Assembly (NCBI RefSeq): GCF_001905145.1
Contig: NZ_LWLB01000033.1
Span: 372,001 to 436,000, forward strand
Reading direction: 5' to 3'
DNA length: 64,000 bases
DNA from: Nocardiopsis sp. TSRI0078
GTDB taxonomy: Bacteria; Actinomycetota; Actinomycetes; Streptosporangiales; Streptosporangiaceae
Positions 15,642-24,030 of this stretch are shown in pieces. Each line of letters opens with the position of its first letter. Within the stretch, counting starts at the first letter, position 1. A program made the position numbers and the translations under genes. Under the pieces are notes generated by a model, which did not search any database, was not told the origin of the DNA, and saw only the letters and a program-made list of their open reading frames with translations.

Positions 15642-18554
15642 GTGGCGAAGGTCCGGGTGTACGAACTCGCCAAGGAGTTCGGTGTGGAGAGCAAGGCCGT
15701 CCTGGCCAAGCTCAACGAGATGGGCGAATTCGTTCGTTCGGCGTCCTCGACGATAGAGGCCCCCGTCGTGCGACGCCTGCAAGAAGCTTTCAACAACGGT
15801 TCCGACGGTGGACGCAACAAGGGTTCGGCTCCCAAGCCCGGCCCGCGTGCCGCCGCGGACAGCGGCGCCGCCCCGAAGCCGGGTCCGGCGCCTAAGCCGG
15901 GTCCCAAGCCGGGGCCGGCCCCCAGGCCGTCCGCCCAGGGTGACAAGCCCGCGGCGCAGGGCGACAAGCCGACCGCGCAGGGCGAGTCCGCCCCGCGTCC
16001 CGGTGCGCCCAAGCCCGGTCCCAAGGGCCCCCGCGGCGACGCGGGTTCCCGTCCCGGCGGCGCGCCCAAGCCCGGTGCTCCGGCGGGCCGCCCCGAGGGT
16101 GGCCGTCCTGAGGGCGGCCGTCCCGAGCGCCCGCAGCGCGGCGACCGTCCCCAGCGCGGTGACCGCGCCGAGCGCGGCGGTCCCCGTCCGGGCCCGCGTC
16201 CGACCGGCCCGCGTCCGGGCAACAACCCGTTCGCGTCCAACGCCTCCGGCATGGGCTCCAAGCCCGCTCCGCGTCCGGGCGGCGGCGCCCCGCGTCCGGG
16301 CCCGCGTCCCGGTCCGCAGGGCGGCGGCGACCAGCGCGCCCCGCGTCCCGGCGGTGCCGGCGCTCCGCGTCCGGGCGGTGCCGCGGGCGGTCCGCGTCCG
16401 GGCCCCCGTCCCGGCGGTCCGCGCCCCAGCCCGATGAACATGCCCTCGTCCCGTCCGACCCCGCCCGCGGGCGCCGGTCGCGGCGGTGGCGGCGGCCGTC
16501 CCGGCGGCGGTGGCCGCGGTCGCGGGGGAGCCCCCGCGGGTGCCGGTCCGCGTCCCGGTGGCGGCGGTGGCCGTCCGGGCGGCTTCGGCGGTCGTCCCGG
16601 TGGCGGCGGCCGCGGCCGCGGCGGCGGTACGGCCGGTGCGTTCGGTCGCCCCGGCGGCCGTCCCGGGCGTGCCCGCAAGTCCAAGAAGCAGCGGCGCCAG
16701 GAGTTCCACGACCTCCAGGCACCGTCCTTCGGCGGCGTCAAGATCCCGAGCGGCAACAACCAGACCATCCGCCTGTCCCGCGGCGCCTCGCTGTCGGACT
16801 TCGGTGACAAGATCGACGTCAACCCGGCGTCGCTGGTCCAGGTCATGATGCACCTGGGCGAGATGGTCACCGCGACCCAGTCCCTTCCGGACGAGACCCT
16901 CCAGCTGCTCGGCGAGGAGCTGAAGTACCGGGTCGAGGTCGTCAGCCCGGAGGACGAGGACCGCGAGCTGCTGGAGTCCTTCTCCATCGAGTTCGGTGAG
17001 AACGAGGGCACCGACGAGGACCTGCGTCCGCGTCCCCCGGTGGTCACCGTCATGGGTCACGTCGACCACGGTAAGACCCGACTGCTGGACACCATCCGCA
17101 AGACCAACGTCGTCAGCGGCGAGGCCGGCGGTATCACCCAGCACATCGGTGCCTACCAGGTCGCGACCGAGGTGGACGGCGAGGAGCGCAAGCTCACCTT
17201 CATCGACACCCCCGGTCACGAGGCGTTCACCGCCATGCGTGCCCGTGGTGCGAAGGTCACCGACATCGCGGTGCTGGTCGTGGCGGCCGACGACGGCGTC
17301 AAGCCGCAGACGGCCGAGGCCATCGACCACGCCAAGGCGGCCGAGGTCCCGATCGTGGTCGCGGTCAACAAGATCGACGTCGAGGGCGCCGACCCGCAGC
17401 GGGTCCGCGCGCAGATGACCGAGTACGGCCTGGTGGCCGAGGAGTACGGCGGCGACGTCCAGTTCGTGGACATCTCCGCGCTCCAGGGCACCAACATCGA
17501 CGCCCTGCTGGAGTCGGTCGTACTGACCTCCGACGCGGCGCTCGACCTCCAGGCCAACCCGGAGATGGACGCGCAGGGCCTGGCGATCGAGGCCTACCTG
17601 GACCGCGGTCGCGGTTCCATGGCCACGGTGCTGGTCCAGCGGGGCACGCTCAACGTCGGCGACTCGATCGTCTGCGGCGACGCCTTCGGCCGCGTTCGCG
17701 CCATGCTCGACGAGCACGGCCAGAACGTGCAGAGCGCCGAGCCGTCCCGTCCGGTGCAGGTGCTGGGTCTGACCAACGTTCCCAGCGCCGGTGACAGCTT
17801 CCTGGTCGTCAAGGACGACCGGGTGGCGCGGCAGATCGCCCAGCAGCGTGAGGCGCGTGAGCGCTTCGCCCAGCAGGCGCGTTCGGCCCGCCGTGTCACC
17901 CTCGACAACTGGCAGAACGCCCTGAAGGAGGGCGAGCGCTCCGAGCTGCTCCTCCTCATCAAGGGCGACATGTCCGGTTCCGTCGAGGCGCTGGAGGAGT
18001 CCCTGCTCAAGATCGACGCCGGTGGCGACGAGGTGAGCATCCGGGTCATCGGGCGCGGTGTCGGTGCGATCACGCAGAACGACATCAACCTGGCGGCCTC
18101 CGCGGACGCGATCATCGTCGGCTTCAACGTTCGGCCCGAGGGCAAGAACAGCGAGCTGGCCGACCGCATGGGCGTGGACATCCGGTACTACTCGGTGATC
18201 TACCAGGCCATCGACGAGGTCGAGGCCGCGGTCAAGGGTCTCCTCAAGCCGGTCTACGAGGAGGTCCAGCTCGGCAGCGCCGAGATCCGCGAGGTCTTCA
18301 AGGTGCCCAAGATCGGCAACATCGCCGGTTCGATCGTCCGCAGCGGCCTCATCCGCCGCAACGCCAAGGCGCGGCTCATCCGCGAGGGCGTCGTCATCTC
18401 CGAGAACCTCAACGTGGACTCCCTGCGCCGGTTCAAGGACGATGCGACCGAGGTCCGCGAGGGCTTCGAGTGCGGTATCGGTGTCGGCTACAACGACCTG
18501 CGTATCGGTGACGTCATCGAGACCTACGAGATGCAGGAGAAGCCCCGCGACTGA
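15642..18554 (+). CDS. infB: Translation initiation factor IF-2
   Basis: GTPase that brings fMet-tRNA to the 30S subunit and promotes subunit joining. The 970-residue product starts at GTG after GAAGGAGAG. An N-terminal IF2N domain ([19 protein letters not shown]) is followed by a disordered segment of about 280 residues that is almost only Pro, Gly, Arg, Ala and Lys (RPGGGG-like repeats, about 65-345). Then come a second IF2N region, the G domain with GHVDHGKT near 473, DTPGHE and NKID, and the C-terminal domains II-IV. The long basic linker is typical of actinobacterial IF2. Confidence 0.97.
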   Translation: MAKVRVYELAKEFGVESKAVLAKLNEMGEFVRSASSTIEAPVVRRLQEAFNNGSDGGRNKGSAPKPGPRAAADSGAAPKPGPAPKPGPKPGPAPRPSAQGDKPAAQGDKPTAQGESAPRPGAPKPGPKGPRGDAGSRPGGAPKPGAPAGRPEGGRPEGGRPERPQRGDRPQRGDRAERGGPRPGPRPTGPRPGNNPFASNASGMGSKPAPRPGGGAPRPGPRPGPQGGGDQRAPRPGGAGAPRPGGAAGGPRPGPRPGGPRPSPMNMPSSRPTPPAGAGRGGGGGRPGGGGRGRGGAPAGAGPRPGGGGGRPGGFGGRPGGGGRGRGGGTAGAFGRPGGRPGRARKSKKQRRQEFHDLQAPSFGGVKIPSGNNQTIRLSRGASLSDFGDKIDVNPASLVQVMMHLGEMVTATQSLPDETLQLLGEELKYRVEVVSPEDEDRELLESFSIEFGENEGTDEDLRPRPPVVTVMGHVDHGKTRLLDTIRKTNVVSGEAGGITQHIGAYQVATEVDGEERKLTFIDTPGHEAFTAMRARGAKVTDIAVLVVAADDGVKPQTAEAIDHAKAAEVPIVVAVNKIDVEGADPQRVRAQMTEYGLVAEEYGGDVQFVDISALQGTNIDALLESVVLTSDAALDLQANPEMDAQGLAIEAYLDRGRGSMATVLVQRGTLNVGDSIVCGDAFGRVRAMLDEHGQNVQSAEPSRPVQVLGLTNVPSAGDSFLVVKDDRVARQIAQQREARERFAQQARSARRVTLDNWQNALKEGERSELLLLIKGDMSGSVEALEESLLKIDAGGDEVSIRVIGRGVGAITQNDINLAASADAIIVGFNVRPEGKNSELADRMGVDIRYYSVIYQAIDEVEAAVKGLLKPVYEEVQLGSAEIREVFKVPKIGNIAGSIVRSGLIRRNAKARLIREGVVISENLNVDSLRRFKDDATEVREGFECGIGVGYNDLRIGDVIETYEMQEKPRD

Positions 18555-18576
18555 TTCTCGCGGAGCATGATCCGAC

Positions 18577-18604
18577 GGGGCCCCGGCCGTGTGGCCGGGG
18601 CCCC
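18577..18604 (+). terminator. Terminator hairpin after infB
   Basis: GGGGCCCCGGCC and its exact reverse complement flank a GTGT loop and are followed by GCGTTTGAAG. It separates infB from ylxP-rbfA-truB. Confidence 0.7.
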
Positions 18605-18658
18605 GCGTTTGAAGCCGGACACGGCTTCCCCACAACTCCACACACCACAGGTGATCAC

Positions 18659-18955
18659 TTGTACGTTGGGGCGCTGACCCTGGACGTCCTTCTCGGTGAC
18701 GTCCACTCGCTCAAACAGAAGCGTTCGCTGGTGCGGCCGGTCGTCGCCGAGCTGCGCCGCAAGTTCTCGGTCTCGGTCTCCGAGGTGGGGGACCAGGACC
18801 TGTACCGCCGGGCCAAGATCGGCGTCGCGGTGGTCGCGTCGACGGCGGCACACGCCCGGGACCTGATGGACACCTGCGAGCGCTTCGTCGCGGGCCGTCC
18901 CGAACTGGAGCTGCTCTCCGCCAGGCAGCGGCTCTTCAACGAAGAGGAAGACTGA
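18659..18955 (+). CDS. ylxP: DUF503 (YlxP-like) protein
   Basis: A 98-residue protein with the family pattern YVGALTLDVLLGDVHSLKQK and RRKFSVSVSEVGDQDLYRRA. It is found widely between infB and rbfA and is thought to assist ribosome assembly, though its function is not firmly established. It starts at TTG with AGGTGA upstream; no ATG or GTG in this frame preserves the conserved N-terminus. The stop is two bases before the rbfA start, so the two genes are cotranslated. Confidence 0.85.
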   Translation: MYVGALTLDVLLGDVHSLKQKRSLVRPVVAELRRKFSVSVSEVGDQDLYRRAKIGVAVVASTAAHARDLMDTCERFVAGRPELELLSARQRLFNEEED

Positions 18956-18957
18956 CG

Positions 18958-19398
18958 ATGGTTGACGCCGCACGCGCGCGGAAGATCGCCGACCGCATCC
19001 AGCGCATCGTCGCCGAGATGCTGGACCGGCGGATCAAGGACCCGCGCCTGGGATTCGTCACCGTGACCGACGCGCGCATCACCGCCGACCTGCGGGACGC
19101 GACGGTGTACTACACGGTGTTCGGCAGCCCCGAGGAGAAGGAGGCCTCCGCCGCCGCCCTGGAGAGCGCCAAGGGCGTGATCCGCACGGAGGTGGGGCGC
19201 CAGACCGGTATCCGCCACACGCCGAGCCTGACCTTCGTCGTCGACGAGGTGCAGGAGAACGCCCAGCACATCGAGGAACTGCTGCTCAAGGCGCGCCAGT
19301 CCGACGCGGAGCTGGCCGCGCGTGCCAGCGGAGCCGAGCCCGCGGGCGAGGCCGATCCCTACCGGGCCCCGCGCGAGTACGAGGACGAGGACGAGTAA
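18958..19398 (+). CDS. rbfA: 30S ribosome-binding factor RbfA
   Basis: Assists late maturation of 16S rRNA and is important in the cold. The 146-residue product has the KH-like core with RIQRIVAEMLDRRIKDPRLGF near the N-terminus and HTPSLTFVVDE at the end of the core, followed by a disordered acidic tail. It lies directly after ylxP. Confidence 0.93.
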   Translation: MVDAARARKIADRIQRIVAEMLDRRIKDPRLGFVTVTDARITADLRDATVYYTVFGSPEEKEASAAALESAKGVIRTEVGRQTGIRHTPSLTFVVDEVQENAQHIEELLLKARQSDAELAARASGAEPAGEADPYRAPREYEDEDE

Positions 19399-19453
19399 GA
19401 CCCCCGGCGGCGGCGCGGTCCGCGCCGCCGCCCCACCCCTTTCGAGGAGTCCC

Positions 19454-20341
19454 ATGGCCGAGAGCGGCGTCGTGGTCGTCGACAAGCCCGCCGACTGGAC
19501 CTCGCACGACGTGGTCGCCAAGACGCGCGGGCTGGCGCGCACCCGCAGGGTGGGCCACGCGGGCACCCTGGACCCGATGGCCACCGGTGTCCTGGTGCTG
19601 GGGATCGAGAAGGGCACCAAGCTCCTCGGTCACCTGACCCTGACCGAGAAGGTCTACGAGGCCACCATCCGGCTGGGCCTGACCACCAACACCGACGACG
19701 CCGAGGGCGAGCCGGGTGTCCGGGTGGACGCCTCCGGTGTCCCCGCCGAGGCCGTCCGTGCGGCGGCCGGGAAGCTCACGGGCCGGATCCAGCAGGTTCC
19801 GCCCCAGGTCAGCGCGATCAAGGTGGACGGCAAGCGCGCCTACAAGTCGGCGCGCGAGGGCAAGGAGGTCGTCCTCAAGGCCCGCGAGGTCACCGTCTCG
19901 GAGTTCGCCGTCACGGACGTGCGCCGGGTGTCCGGGGCCGACGGGGAGTTCGTGGACGTGGACGCCTCCGTCACCTGCTCCAGCGGCACCTACATCCGCT
20001 CGCTGGCCCGCGACATGGGCGCCGGCCTGGGCGTGGGCGGCCATCTGACCGCGCTGCGGCGCACCAGGGTGGGTCCCTACGACCTGTCCCGGGCCCGGAC
20101 GCTGGACGAGTTGGCCGTGGAGTTCACACAGGTCCCGCTGGCCGAGGCGGTCGCCGCCGCCTTCCCCGCGCGTGCGCTCACCGAGCAGGAGGCACGCCGT
20201 ATCCAGCACGGCAACAGGATCGATCCCGACGGGTCGGGGAGCGGGCCGGTCGGCCTGTTCGCCCCGGACGGCCGTGTGATCGCCCTGGGGGAGAACCGCC
20301 GGGACCACATGAAACCCGTGGTGGTCTTCGAGCCCGCCTGA
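19454..20341 (+). CDS. truB: tRNA pseudouridine(55) synthase TruB
   Basis: Isomerises uridine 55 in the T-loop of tRNAs. The 295-residue product shows the catalytic motif HAGTLDPMATGVL with the essential Asp near residue 41, the KVYEATIRLGLTT strand, the RIQQVPPQVSAIKVDGKRAY segment and CSSGTYIRSLARDMG. The C-terminal extension ends HMKPVVVFEPA. GAGGAG seven bases upstream fixes the ATG. An upstream extension of the frame into rbfA is rejected. The gene converges with the next gene, 18 bases away. Confidence 0.95.
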   Translation: MAESGVVVVDKPADWTSHDVVAKTRGLARTRRVGHAGTLDPMATGVLVLGIEKGTKLLGHLTLTEKVYEATIRLGLTTNTDDAEGEPGVRVDASGVPAEAVRAAAGKLTGRIQQVPPQVSAIKVDGKRAYKSAREGKEVVLKAREVTVSEFAVTDVRRVSGADGEFVDVDASVTCSSGTYIRSLARDMGAGLGVGGHLTALRRTRVGPYDLSRARTLDELAVEFTQVPLAEAVAAAFPARALTEQEARRIQHGNRIDPDGSGSGPVGLFAPDGRVIALGENRRDHMKPVVVFEPA

Positions 20342-20359
20342 GCCCCGCGCCAGGGCCGG

Positions 20360-21208
20360 TCAGGGGGAGGCCAGGAACTCCCCGAGCGCGGCGGTCAGCT
20401 CACCGGGGCGCTCGACGGACGGCAGGTGGCCGGTGTCGGGCATCTCCAACAGCCGCGCGCCGGGCACGCCCTTGGCGTACAGGTCCGCGACCTCCTGTAC
20501 CTGCGCGACCTCCGCGAGCCCCTTGACCACCAGCGTCGGGACGGCGATCTCGCCGAGGCGCTCCCTGGTGGGCCGCTCGGGAGGGCGGACGGTGTGGACC
20601 GGGCCGGACCATCGGCGTGCGAACAGCTCCCGCAGCATCAACAGCGTCAGGTCCCACGCCTCGGTCGGCATGTCCTCGGGCAGGCGTCCGGGGCCCAGCA
20701 CCATGAACCGGGCCTGGGCCTCGGCCATCGCCGCCACGTCGCCGGGGTCCGGGTCGGCGCGGCCCGCGCGGTAGACCTCCAGCCGCTCGTGGGGGACGGC
20801 GCCCAGCACCATCTTCCGCGCCTCCCGGGTGAAGGCCTCCGGCCACTCGTGCCCCGACATGCCCGGGCACACCAGGGCCAGCGCCTCCACACGCTCGGGG
20901 GCGGCCAGCGCGGCGTCCGCGCAGTAGGCGCCTCCGAGGGAGGCGCCGACCAGGGCCGCCCGGCCGATGCCCAGCGCGTCCATGAGGGCGAGCAGGTCCT
21001 CGTGGTGGGCGGCGGGCCCCTCCTGGTCGGCGGAGCCGCCGTGGCCGCGCCAGTCGTAGCGGACCACGCGGTGGGTCCTCGCGAACGCGGTGAACTGGTG
21101 GTCCCACATGCGCCGGTCGCCCAGGCCGGCGTGCACGAACACGATCGCGGGGCCGGAGCCGGCCTCGTCGTAGGCCAGACGGGTCGTACCCGTGTCGATC
21201 ATCGCCAT
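20360..21208 (-). CDS. Alpha/beta hydrolase
   Basis: A 282-residue alpha/beta-hydrolase-fold protein with no signal peptide, hence cytoplasmic. It has the oxyanion region VFVHAGLGDRRMWDHQ, the nucleophile elbow GASLGG (Ser near 96) and the late His in DTGHLPSVERPGEL. It resembles the 3-oxoadipate enol-lactonase/haloperoxidase-like branch, but the substrate cannot be predicted. Two in-frame ATGs (21208 and 21202) compete as starts. It interrupts the usual truB-ribF neighbourhood on the opposite strand. Confidence 0.85.
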   Translation of the reverse strand: MAMIDTGTTRLAYDEAGSGPAIVFVHAGLGDRRMWDHQFTAFARTHRVVRYDWRGHGGSADQEGPAAHHEDLLALMDALGIGRAALVGASLGGAYCADAALAAPERVEALALVCPGMSGHEWPEAFTREARKMVLGAVPHERLEVYRAGRADPDPGDVAAMAEAQARFMVLGPGRLPEDMPTEAWDLTLLMLRELFARRWSGPVHTVRPPERPTRERLGEIAVPTLVVKGLAEVAQVQEVADLYAKGVPGARLLEMPDTGHLPSVERPGELTAALGEFLASP

Positions 21209-21355
21209 CCGGGCACGGTAACCGCCGCCCGCGCGTGTGCCAACCCGGATCCGCGCAGGGCGGAGCGGGTACGTGTGCCGGACGCCATCGAAGATCCCGG
21301 AGGCGTTGGCGCGAATCCTGTACATCCGGGAGGCTTCTTGGCTGGCATCAGCGCC

Positions 21356-21646
21356 ATGACGACGCTTCCGCTGGCGGATGCCAGGAACAACCTGTCCAAG
21401 ATCGTCGACGAGGTGGAGAGAACCCACGACGCGGTCACCATCACCCGAAACGGCAGGCCCAGCGCCGTGGTGATCTCCGTGGACGACTACGAGTCGATGA
21501 TGGAGGCCTTCGCCCTGTTGGACAGTCCGGAGGAGCAGAAGCGGCTGCGTGAGGCCGAGGATTCGCTCGCGGCCGGGGACCTGACGACCGGTGAGGAAAT
21601 GGCCGAGCTGATGCGTGAGCGGATGAAGCGGGAAGGCCCGGAGTGA
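21356..21646 (+). CDS. Type II antitoxin, Phd/YefM family
   Basis: The 96-residue product begins MTTLPLADARNNLSKIVDEV, the DNA-binding N-terminus of Phd/YefM antitoxins, with TRNGRPSAVVISVDDYESM completing the fold and an acidic C-terminal helix that would wrap the toxin. A TTG at 21338, four bases after GGGAGG, may be the true start and would add six residues. It overlaps the toxin gene by 4 bases. In this family antitoxin and toxin together repress their promoter. Confidence 0.88.
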   Translation: MTTLPLADARNNLSKIVDEVERTHDAVTITRNGRPSAVVISVDDYESMMEAFALLDSPEEQKRLREAEDSLAAGDLTTGEEMAELMRERMKREGPE

Positions 21647-21927
21647 GCGACCGCCACGATCCCGTGCTCGCCCGCCCAGCACGGCGGGCGCTCACGGACG
21701 AGCTTCCCCTCAAGATCGCCTCAGCGGTCTGGGAGCTGGTCAACGGAGACCTCCTGGACGAACCCCGCAAGATCGGCAAACCCCTGAACCCCCCGTTCTC
21801 CGGACGATGGGTGGCCCGGCGCTCCTCGTACCGGGTGCGCTACCGGATCGACGAGGACGCGCACCGCGTCACGGTGCTGGACGTCCAGGGCCGTTCCGAC
21901 GCCTACCACTACTCGGGAAGACGCTGA
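21643..21927 (+). CDS. Type II toxin, RelE/ParE superfamily
   Basis: A 94-residue basic protein, presumed ribosome-dependent mRNA interferase. Visible family features are ARPARRALTDELPLKIASAV at the N-terminal helix, GKPLNPPFSGRW with the usual Pro-loop, and RRSSYRVRYRIDEDAHRVTVL forming the basic beta-sheet. The GTG start overlaps the antitoxin stop (GTGA). The cognate pair forms a complete toxin-antitoxin module. Confidence 0.88.
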   Translation: MSDRHDPVLARPARRALTDELPLKIASAVWELVNGDLLDEPRKIGKPLNPPFSGRWVARRSSYRVRYRIDEDAHRVTVLDVQGRSDAYHYSGRR

Positions 21928-22088
21928 TTCCAGGAAGCCCGGAAGTGGCTCGGCGTGTGCCGGGCCACACACCCCTCGTGTCGGTGGGGGACCCGCGGAC
22001 GTGGCACCCTTGGTTCGGGCGGAACCCGGACGCGCCGAGCACGGCGGGATCCGCGGACCACGAGGAGCGACGAGCAGGGGAGCCGGAC

Positions 22089-23036
22089 GTGCGGCGATGG
22101 GACGGGCTGGAGGGCGTGCCCTCCGGATGGGGACGCTCCGTGGTGGCGGTCGGCGTGTTCGACGGGGTGCACCGGGGCCACCAGGCCATCCTGGAGACCG
22201 CGGTCGGACACGGCCGCGAACTCGGGCTCCCGGTGGTCGTGGTGACCTTCGACCCCCATCCCGAGGCGGTGCTGCGCGGTACCACCCCGCCGGTGCTCAC
22301 CCCGCTGGAGCGGCGCCTGGCGCTGCTCGGCGATCACGGTGCCGAGGCCGTGTGCGTCCTGTCCTTCAGCAAGGACCTGTCCTCGCTGACCCCGGAGGAG
22401 TTCGTCCAGCGGGTCCTGGTCGACCGCCTGCACGCCTCGGCCGTGGTCGTGGGCGAGGACTTCCGCTTCGGGCACCGCGCGGCCGGCGACGTCGCCGCGC
22501 TGGCCGGGCTGGGCGCCGAGTACGGTTTCACCGCCGACGGGGTCGCGCTGGTCGCGGACGGCGACACCATCACCTCCACCCGCGTGCGCGGACTGCTCGC
22601 CGAGGGCTCCGTGGCCGAGGCCGCCGAGCTGCTCGGACGCCCGCACCGGGTCGAGGGCGAGGTCGTGCACGGAGCCGCGCGCGGACGCGAGCTGCTGGGC
22701 TTTCCCACCGCCAACATGGACCTGCTCCCCGACACCGCGGTCCCCGGCGACGGCGTCTACGCGGGTTGGCTGAACCGCACCGTCCCGGTCACCGGGGAGG
22801 AGGCGCGCTGGCCCGCGGCCATCTCCGTGGGCACCAACCCCACGTTCGACGGCGCCGAGCGCACCGTGGAGGCCTACGCCCTGGACCGCGACGACCTGGA
22901 CCTGTACGGGCTGCGCATGTCGGTGGACTTCACCGTGCGCATCCGCGGCCAGGAGCGCTTCGAGAGCATCGACGAACTGATCGTGGCCATGCACCGCGAC
23001 GTGGACCGCTGCCGCGAGGTCCTGGGGGCCGGCTAG
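22089..23036 (+). CDS. ribF: Bifunctional riboflavin kinase/FAD synthetase
   Basis: Phosphorylates riboflavin to FMN and adenylylates FMN to FAD. The 315-residue product has the N-terminal nucleotidyltransferase with GVFDGVHRGHQ near residue 23 and TFDPHPEAVL, and TSTRVRGLLAEG. The C-terminal flavokinase has GRELLGFPTANM (about 205-216) and the ISVGTNPTFDG strand. GTG at 22089 is preceded by GGGGAG. The frame extends upstream to 21807 over the toxin gene and is not credible there. Confidence 0.94.
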   Translation: MRRWDGLEGVPSGWGRSVVAVGVFDGVHRGHQAILETAVGHGRELGLPVVVVTFDPHPEAVLRGTTPPVLTPLERRLALLGDHGAEAVCVLSFSKDLSSLTPEEFVQRVLVDRLHASAVVVGEDFRFGHRAAGDVAALAGLGAEYGFTADGVALVADGDTITSTRVRGLLAEGSVAEAAELLGRPHRVEGEVVHGAARGRELLGFPTANMDLLPDTAVPGDGVYAGWLNRTVPVTGEEARWPAAISVGTNPTFDGAERTVEAYALDRDDLDLYGLRMSVDFTVRIRGQERFESIDELIVAMHRDVDRCREVLGAG

Positions 23037-23092
23037 CGGACCGGCCGTGAACGTTGCGGGTGTGGAGCAGGAGGTTCCACGCCCGTTGTCTC

Positions 23093-23160
23093 GTACTCGT
23101 GGCGGGGTCGGGCGCCGAAGTGCGCTACAGGTACAAGATCACGCCGGTCGGGGCCGACCC
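23093..23160 (-). repeat. Dispersed 68-bp stem-loop repeat, copy 1
   Basis: Read on the minus strand it aligns without gaps to 39927-39994, identical at 51 of 68 positions by hand alignment. The most conserved core is CCGGCGTGATCT and TTCGGCGCCC. The ends of the last 42 bases can pair (GTACCTGTAGCG with CGCCACGAGTAC, 10 of 12 pairs including one wobble). Confidence 0.65.
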
Positions 23161-23247
23161 GGCGGATCCTCGCGGCGCCGCACCAGGCGGACGGGCGGGC
23201 GTGAGACCCGCCCCCTCGGTACGGGCCCGTCACCCCACTGTCTGCGG

Positions 23248-23253
23248 TAGGGT
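23248..23253 (+). promoter_or_regulatory. Candidate -10 box of rpsO
   Basis: TAGGGT matches the actinobacterial -10 consensus (TAnnnT) and lies about 200 bases before the rpsO start. No clear -35 box was seen. Confidence 0.35.
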
Positions 23254-23451
23254 GGTCGATGTCCACGTGTGCCCCACGGCCGGTCGCCTCGCCGCGACAC
23301 GCCGGGCGGGGAGCGCGGTGCACCCACGCCGTCGGCGGCGGGCCGCGCGCACCACACGCGACGGCGACTGTTCGTACGCGCGGTCGCCGCGTCTGATCCC
23401 GGTCGTGAACCGGGTTCGCCCTGCGTACCGACTTTCTAGAGAAGGAGCGTT

Positions 23452-23721
23452 GTGTCGATCGACACCGCCACCAAAGAGAAGATCATCGCGGAGTACGGCA
23501 CCAAGGAAGGTGACACCGGCTCCCCCGAGGTCCAGGTCGCGCTGCTCACGCACCGCATCATCGAGCTGACCGAGCACCTCAAGGACCACAAGCACGACCA
23601 CCACAGCCGTCGTGGCCTGCTTCTGATGGTCGGTCGCCGCCGCCGTCTGCTCAAGTACGTCGCCAAGCAGGACATCACCCGGTACCGCTCGCTGATCGAG
23701 CGCCTGGGTCTGCGCCGCTGA
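23452..23721 (+). CDS. rpsO: 30S ribosomal protein S15
   Basis: Primary 16S rRNA-binding protein of the platform. The 89-residue product has the full family pattern, including [38 protein letters not shown] and [14 protein letters not shown]. It starts at GTG after GAAGGAG. A T-tailed hairpin follows, then pnp, the usual order. Confidence 0.97.
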   Translation: MSIDTATKEKIIAEYGTKEGDTGSPEVQVALLTHRIIELTEHLKDHKHDHHSRRGLLLMVGRRRRLLKYVAKQDITRYRSLIERLGLRR

Positions 23722-23730
23722 GGCCGACCG

Positions 23731-23756
23731 GCGGGAGTGGCTTCGGCCGCTCCCGC
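23731..23756 (+). terminator. Intrinsic terminator after rpsO
   Basis: GCGGGAGTGGC and GCCGCTCCCGC pair (one G-T) around a TTCG tetraloop, followed by TTTGTTAGT. It lies 9 bases after the stop codon. Confidence 0.8.
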
Positions 23757-24030
23757 TTTGTTAGTAAGGTGTAACGCGACGGGGGTCACACCCGCCGTCC
23801 GTGCACAATTCCACAGAGAACCACCCGCGCCTCTCCCTCGGCCGCAGAGTCGAGGCCGGTCCTCGGTAGTGGCCTCCGGACATCCCCTCCAGGGCATGCC
23901 GTGGGCTTCGATCGATGACCGGCCGTCATCAACTCCGGGGCACGGACGCGGGAAGACGAACCATCAACGCGCACAGGGCACACCGTGTCCGGCGCGTCGA
24001 ACGCGAACACGTGTTAGTAGGAGGTCGCCC
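23757..24030. other. rpsO-pnp intergenic region (pnp leader)
   Basis: Presumed pnp promoter and leader. The frame open through it lacks any PNPase similarity. The ribosome site TAGGAGG lies shortly before the pnp ATG. In other bacteria RNase III and PNPase act on a hairpin in this leader; no strong hairpin was identified by eye. Confidence 0.4.

Larger units (their letters stand above)
23037..23451. other. ribF-rpsO intergenic region with repeat and long rpsO leader
   Basis: It holds a 68-base dispersed repeat (23093-23160) and a probable rpsO promoter, with TAGGGT at 23248-23253 as the -10 box. That leaves a leader of roughly 190 bases, long enough for S15 autoregulation as known in other bacteria, though no specific structure was verified. 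A 45-codon frame at 23259 is not convincing. Confidence 0.5.

Noticed and set aside
16000-16650. Repetitive stretch inside infB considered as CRISPR or tandem repeat locus
   Set aside because: No spaced identical repeats; it is the codon-level echo of a Gly/Pro/Arg-rich linker in frame.
15498-18641. 1047-codon minus-strand open frame over infB
   Set aside because: Antisense to a fully recognisable IF2; composition only.
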